Shown: positions 14,634 through 19,030 of the stretch, in pieces
How the letters are laid out: every line of letters begins with the position of its first letter
Position numbering within the stretch: the stretch's first letter is position 1
DNA from: Streptomyces violaceoruber
GTDB lineage: Bacteria; Actinomycetota; Actinomycetes; Streptomycetales; Streptomycetaceae
Direction of reading: 5' to 3'
Assembly: GCA_000720805.1 (NCBI GenBank)
Contig: JODI01000121.1
Location: 1 to 19,030 of the forward strand
Length of the DNA: 19,030 nucleotides
The notes under the pieces: model-generated
What the model saw: the letters and a program-made list of their open reading frames with translations, nothing else
Database searches by the model: none
What the model was told of the DNA's origin: nothing
Program-made: the position numbers and the translations under genes

Positions 14634-17135
14634 ATGTCCGTACTGACGCGCGACGAAGCGCAGACCCGTGCCAGGCTCCTCGACGTCCACCGCTACACGA
14701 TCGACCTCGATCTGACCGCCGGGGACGACACCTTCGACTCCCGCACCGTCATCGCGTTCACCGTACGTGCGGACCAGGACGCCACGGACACCTTCGTCGA
14801 GCTCAAGCCCGCCACCCTGCGCTCCGTCACCCTCGACGGACAGCCCCTCGACCCGGACGCCCTGAACGAGAACCGGCTGCCGCTGAAGAACCTCACCCCC
14901 GGCGAGCACGAACTACGCGTCGACGCCGAGATGCGCTACTCCCGCACCGGCGAGGGCATGCACCGCTTCACCGACCCCACCGACGGCGAGACCTACGTCT
15001 ACACCCAGCTCTTCATGGACGACGTCCAGCGCGTCTTCGCCGCCTTCGACCAGCCCGACCTCAAAGCCGTCTTCGACCTGACGGTGACCGCCCCCGCGGA
15101 CTGGACGGTCCTCGCCAACAGCATCACCGACCACCTCGGCGACGGCCGCTGGCAGGCCGCCCCCACCCCGCTCATCTCCACCTACCTCGTCGCCGTCGCC
15201 GCCGGCCCCTGGCACTCCGTACGCACCGAACACCGCGGCCTGCCCTTCGGCATCCACTGCCGCCGCTCCCTGGCCCGCCACCTCGACGCGGACGCCGACG
15301 AACTCCTCGACATCACCCGCCAGTGCTACGACCACTACCACGAGAAGTTCGAGGAGCCCTACCCCTTCGACTCCTACGACCAGGCCTTCGTCCCCGAGTT
15401 CAACGCCGGCGCCATGGAGAACCCCGGCCTGGTCACCTTCCGCGACGAGTACGTCTTCCGCTCCGCCGTCACCGACACCGAACGGCAGCGGCGAGCCATC
15501 ACCGTCGCCCACGAAATGGCCCACATGTGGTTCGGCAACCTCGTCACCCTGCGCTGGTGGGACGACATCTGGCTCAACGAGTCCTTCGCCGAGTACATGG
15601 GCTACCAGACCACCGCCGAAGCCACCCGCTTCACCGACACCTGGACCGACTTCGGCGTCTCCCGCAAAGCCTGGGGCTACGACGCCGACCAGCGCCCCTC
15701 CACCCACCCCGTCGCCCCCGAAGCCGTCGACGACACCGCCTCGGCACTACTCAACTTCGACGGCATCTCCTACGCCAAGGGCGCCTCCGCACTGAGGCAG
15801 TTGGTGGCCTGGCTCGGCGAGAAGGACTTCCTCGCCGGCATCAACACCCACTTCACCCGCCACCGCTTCGCCAACGCCACCCTCGCCGACTTCGTCGACT
15901 CCCTCGCCGCCCACACCGACCGCGACGTCCACGCCTGGGCCGACGCCTGGCTGCGCACCACCGGCGTCGACGCCCTCACCCCGCACATCACCCCCGACGG
16001 CGGCACCTGCACCCTCACCGTCGACCACACCGGCAGCCGCCCCCACCGCATCGCCGTCGGCCTCTACGACCAGGACGTCGCCGACGAAGGGCGCCACCTC
16101 GTCCTGCGCGAACGCCTCGACCTCGACATCCCCCAGACCGCATCCGGTGAGCCTCACCCCATCGGCAAGCGGCCCGCCCTGCTCCTCCTCAACGACGGCG
16201 ACCTCACCTACGCCAAGATCCGCTTCGACCCCGAATCCTTCACGACCGTCAGCAAGGCCCTGTCCGGCCTGCCGGAACCCCTCACCCGCGCCGTCGTCTG
16301 GAACGCCCTCAGGGACGCCGTCCGCGACGGCCACCTCCCCGCCACCGCCTACCTGGACGCCGCCCGCACCCACCTGCCGTACGAGACGGACCTCGCCCTC
16401 GTCCAAGGCGTCCTCGTCTTCGCCACCACCCAGGTCGCCGGCCGCTACGTCACCCCCGACCAACGGCCCGCCGCCCTGGCCACCCTCACCGCCCTGTGCC
16501 GCGACCTCATGCGCCGCACCGAGGACGGCGACAACCCCGGCCTGCGCCTGATCGCCGTCCGCCACCACATCGACGTCGCCGCCCACCCCGACACCATCGC
16601 CGCCTGGCTCGCCGACGGCACCGTGCCCGGCGGACCCGAACTCGACCCCGAACTGCGCTGGCGCGTCCTGGCCCGCCTCGCCGTCCTCGGCGCCACCGAC
16701 GAGAGCGCCATCGCCGCCGAACTCGAACGCGACCCGTCCGCCGCCGGCCAGGAAGGTGCCGCCCGCTGCCGCGCCGCCCTGCCCGACGCCGACACCAAGG
16801 CCAGGGCGTGGGCATCGATGTTCACCACCGACGACCTCTCCAACTACCTTTTCACCGCCACCGCCCAGGGCTTCTGGCAGCCCGAACAGGCCGACCTCGT
16901 ACGCGAGTACGTACCCCGCTACTTCCAGGACGCCGTCACCGTCGCCGCCCGCCGGGGCCCCGCCATGGCCGACGCCGCCGGCCGCTGGGCCTTCCCCGCC
17001 CACGCCGTCGACACCGACACCCTGCACCTGGGCGAACAGTGCCTGCGCGACGGCGACCCGATCCCGGCACTGCACCGCAAGATCGCCGACCAACTGGACG
17101 ACCTGAGGCGGGCACTGAAGGTCAGGGAAGGCTAG
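14634..17135 (+). CDS. pepN: Aminopeptidase N (M1 family zinc metallopeptidase)
   Basis: An 833-residue M1 aminopeptidase, the usual length of actinobacterial PepN; it removes N-terminal residues from peptides in the cytosol. The exopeptidase motif GAMEN is at 259-263. The zinc site is HEMAH (293-297) plus Glu316 in NESFAEY, fitting HExxH-x18-E. Residues 1-200 form the N-terminal beta domain, and residues from about 500 to the end are the ERAP1-like C-terminal helical domain. No signal peptide is seen. The start MSVLTRDEAQ is chosen by resemblance to Streptomyces PepN; in-frame ATGs at 14604 and 14625 would add 10 or 3 residues. The ribosome binding site is weak. Separate transcription from the response regulator is likely. 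Confidence 0.95.
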   Translation: MSVLTRDEAQTRARLLDVHRYTIDLDLTAGDDTFDSRTVIAFTVRADQDATDTFVELKPATLRSVTLDGQPLDPDALNENRLPLKNLTPGEHELRVDAEMRYSRTGEGMHRFTDPTDGETYVYTQLFMDDVQRVFAAFDQPDLKAVFDLTVTAPADWTVLANSITDHLGDGRWQAAPTPLISTYLVAVAAGPWHSVRTEHRGLPFGIHCRRSLARHLDADADELLDITRQCYDHYHEKFEEPYPFDSYDQAFVPEFNAGAMENPGLVTFRDEYVFRSAVTDTERQRRAITVAHEMAHMWFGNLVTLRWWDDIWLNESFAEYMGYQTTAEATRFTDTWTDFGVSRKAWGYDADQRPSTHPVAPEAVDDTASALLNFDGISYAKGASALRQLVAWLGEKDFLAGINTHFTRHRFANATLADFVDSLAAHTDRDVHAWADAWLRTTGVDALTPHITPDGGTCTLTVDHTGSRPHRIAVGLYDQDVADEGRHLVLRERLDLDIPQTASGEPHPIGKRPALLLLNDGDLTYAKIRFDPESFTTVSKALSGLPEPLTRAVVWNALRDAVRDGHLPATAYLDAARTHLPYETDLALVQGVLVFATTQVAGRYVTPDQRPAALATLTALCRDLMRRTEDGDNPGLRLIAVRHHIDVAAHPDTIAAWLADGTVPGGPELDPELRWRVLARLAVLGATDESAIAAELERDPSAAGQEGAARCRAALPDADTKARAWASMFTTDDLSNYLFTATAQGFWQPEQADLVREYVPRYFQDAVTVAARRGPAMADAAGRWAFPAHAVDTDTLHLGEQCLRDGDPIPALHRKIADQLDDLRRALKVREG

Positions 17136-17216
17136 GACAGGGCGGGGAAGCCAGGCAGGGGGAGAACGACCCGACAGGACACGGGGAGGCGAGAACGCGG
17201 GCGCCGGGCGCCGGGC

Positions 17217-17455
17217 GTGGAGACGCGGGGCCGTAAGGGGGGCGGGTGTGTGAGGCGGCGCGGGCCCCTACGGAGGTGCGGGGTCGTACGGAGACGCTGG
17301 GCCGTACGGAGACGCGGGCCTGTAAGGGGGTGCGGCCTGTAAGGGGGCGCGGGCCCGTGAGGCGGCGCGGGGTCGTACGGAGGTGCGGGCCCGTGAGGCG
17401 GTGCGGGGCCGTGCGGAGGTGCGGGACCGTACGGAGACGTGGCCCCGTAAAGACA
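17217..17455. repeat. Degenerate 18-bp tandem repeat array between pepN and the decarboxylase gene
   Basis: About thirteen imperfect units of 17-19 bp resembling GTGCGGGCCCGTACGGAG; clear copies are 17276-17293 and 17294-17311. The array fills half of the 479-bp gene-free interval 17136-17614. The rest of that interval shows no gene that I would support. On the minus strand one frame reads as a PPYGPA-like hexapeptide repeat, but the frame breaks and overlaps the next gene, so I treat the array as non-coding. Confidence 0.75.
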
Positions 17456-17614
17456 AGCGGCCCCGCCACACCGGCGCGAGCAGACACAGAGGCGTGATCC
17501 CACGCAGCGCCTCGTACCCCCCTGCGGGTTTCCCTCGTTGGGCTTTCCGGACGCGAGCACGCATACGCGTACCAGCTGGAACTCACTCCGCCCCAGCGCC
17601 CGGAGGACCCACCC

Positions 17615-18987
17615 ATGAGCACACCGAGCCTCGCCTCCGGCCCCCAAGGCCCCCACGCCCTGCGCCCGTTGCTCCACACCGTCCTCGACGCGCTCCACGA
17701 CGGCACCCTCGCCCGCGGCGGCCCCCTGCCCGCAGGCGGCCCCCACACGGTCACCGCCCGGATACGGGACGCGATCGGCGACGTACTGCCCGACGAAGGC
17801 GACCCCGACGCCCTACGACGCCTCGTCCACACCCTCGCCGAAGGCTCCGCCGACCCCGCCCACCCCCACTGCGCCGCCCACCTGCACTGCCCGCCCCTCG
17901 CCGTCGCCACCGCCGCCGACCTCGCCGCCGCCGCCCTCAACCCGTCCCTCGACTCCTGGGACCAGGCCCCGGCCGCCTCCGCCCTCGAAACCCTGGTCAC
18001 ACAAGCCCTCGCCCACCAGGCCGGAGCCACCGACGCCCTCGTCACCACCGGCGGCACCGAAGCCAACCACCTCGCCCTCCTCCTCGCCCGCGAAAGCGCC
18101 CGCACCACCCACGGCACCGACATCAGGCTCCTCCACGGCGCCAACGCCCACCACTCCCTGCCCCGCGCCGCCTGGCTCCTCGGACTGCCCGACCCCGTCG
18201 TCGTACCCGCCCCCGCCGGCACCCTCGACCCCGCCGCCCTCGACGACGCCCTCACCACCCTGCCCGGCCCCCTCCTGGTCGCCGCCACCGCCGGCACCAC
18301 CGACGCCGGCCTCATCGACCCCCTCCCCGAAATCGCCGCCCGATGCCGCGCACACGGCGCCCGCCTCCACATCGACGCCGCCTACGGCGCAGGCCTCCTC
18401 TTCAGCGACCGCCACCGCCCCAAACTCGCCGGCCTCGACGCCGCCCACACCATCACCCTCGACCTGCACAAACTCGGCTGGCAACCCATCGCCGCAGGCC
18501 TCCTCGCCGTCACCCACCCCGGCGACCTCACCGCCCTCGACCAGCGCGCCGACTACCTCAACGCCGACGACGACACCGAAGCCGGCCTGCCCGACCTCCT
18601 CGGCCGCTCCCTGCGCACCAGCCGCCGCCCCGACATCCTCAAAATCGCCGTCACCCTCAAAACACTCGGCCGCACCGGCCTCGGCACCCTCGTCGACCAG
18701 GTCTGCGAACACGCCCACACCCTCGCCGCCCTCGTCCACGACCACCCCGGCTTCGACCTCTATGACCGGCCCACCATCAGCACAGTCCTGTTCCGGCCCC
18801 GCGACGCCACCGACGACGCCGTCGCCGCCGTACGCCGACACCTCCTCACCGGTGGCCACGCCGTCCTCGGCCGGGCCCGCCTCGACGGCCGGCTCTGGCT
18901 CAAGGCCACCCTCCTCAACCCCCACCTGAGGCCCGAGGACCTGACCGGCCTCCTCCGACTCGTCGAAACACACGCGGAAGGAAACAC
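17615..18987 (+). CDS. Group II PLP-dependent decarboxylase (DesA / diaminobutyrate decarboxylase-like), 3' truncated
   Basis: 457 genuine residues of a pyridoxal-phosphate decarboxylase. The substrate-entry block AHLHCPP (88-94) and NPSLDSWDQ (109-117) resemble DesA-type lysine and L-2,4-diaminobutyrate decarboxylases. GGTEAN (146-151), HGANAHHSLPRAA with a cofactor-stacking His near 179, HIDAAYG (Asp254) and the Schiff-base Lys286 in DLHKLGWQP are present. GGAGG precedes the ATG by about 8 nt. The apparent C-terminus CLLYTSDAADE and its stop come from sequencing adapter, so the real end lies beyond the contig; little is probably missing. Substrate is open: lysine or diaminobutyrate to a diamine, perhaps for a siderophore, but no such genes are visible here. 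Confidence 0.85.
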
Positions 18988-19030
18988 CTGTCTCTTATAC
19001 ACATCTGACGCTGCCGACGAATAGAGAGGT
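18988..19030 (+). other. Nextera/Tn5 library adapter read-through (non-genomic)
   Basis: CTGTCTCTTATACACATCT (18988-19006) is the Tn5 mosaic end used in Nextera kits. GACGCTGCCGACGA (19007-19020) is the rest of the standard read-2-side trimming sequence. ATAGAGAG (19021-19028) is the reverse complement of i5 index 502 (CTCTCTAT), and the final GT starts the P5 primer region. Contig sequence after 18987 should be removed. Confidence 0.98.

Noticed and set aside
14913..17093. Long Gly/Val-rich minus-strand frames opposite pepN
   Set aside because: They are antisense shadows of an intact 833-residue M1 peptidase and contain no recognisable domain or start signal.
17217..17455. CRISPR array or transposon end
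   Set aside because: Degenerate 18-bp units without spacers, no transposase, and no target-site duplication.
17132..17746. Minus-strand frame with PPYGPA-like hexapeptide repeats
   Set aside because: It overlaps the start of the decarboxylase gene, has no ribosome binding site that I could see, and the repeat register is lost part-way. More likely non-coding repeats.
18988..19006. Tn5-type transposon end
   Set aside because: The mosaic end is followed by Illumina adaptor and index sequence, so it is library contamination and not a mobile element.

Overview
The window is high-GC actinobacterial DNA, most probably from Streptomyces. The evidence is very high GC with strong third-position G/C bias, GTG starts, several 1-4 nt start/stop overlaps, and the gene families present. 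The last 43 bases (18988-19030) are not genomic: they are Nextera/Tn5 library adapter followed by an i5 index. The right edge is therefore a contig end, and the last gene is truncated there.

Left half (1-9675): a compact steroid C/D-ring (HIP, hexahydroindanedione propionate) catabolic cluster, gene for gene like the KstR2 regulon described in Mycobacterium and Rhodococcus. It has four transcription blocks. (i) fadE31 and a fadE32-like acyl-CoA dehydrogenase on the minus strand, the second cut by the left edge. (ii) ipdF-kstR2-fadA6 on the plus strand, divergent from (i). (iii) echA20-ipdA-ipdB-ipdC on the minus strand, all start/stop-overlapping. (iv) two short-chain dehydrogenases like Rv3549c/Rv3548c on the plus strand, divergent from (iii). 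Each of the two divergent promoters carries one closely related operator (centres near 1770 and 7989) that fits the published KstR2 consensus. One repressor, encoded inside the cluster, probably controls all four blocks. Three 35-bp tandem hairpin repeats separate the convergent fadA6 and ipdC. In the known pathway EchA20 opens ring D, IpdAB opens ring C, FadA6 thiolyses the product, and FadE31/32 continue beta-oxidation to central metabolites. fadD3 and fadE30 are not in the window.

Middle (9676-13801): a minus-strand protein joining an HExxH metallopeptidase-like domain to a C-terminal zinc ribbon; an intracellular GH35 beta-galactosidase (minus) divergent from an AraC-family regulator (plus); and an AroQ-type chorismate mutase directly after the AraC gene.

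Right part (13802-18987): a single-domain response regulator with a repeat-coded Asp/His/Asn/Gly tail, an M1 aminopeptidase N, a 480-bp intergenic region filled with degenerate 18-bp repeats, and the truncated group II PLP-dependent decarboxylase. No tRNA, rRNA, CRISPR array or real mobile element was seen.
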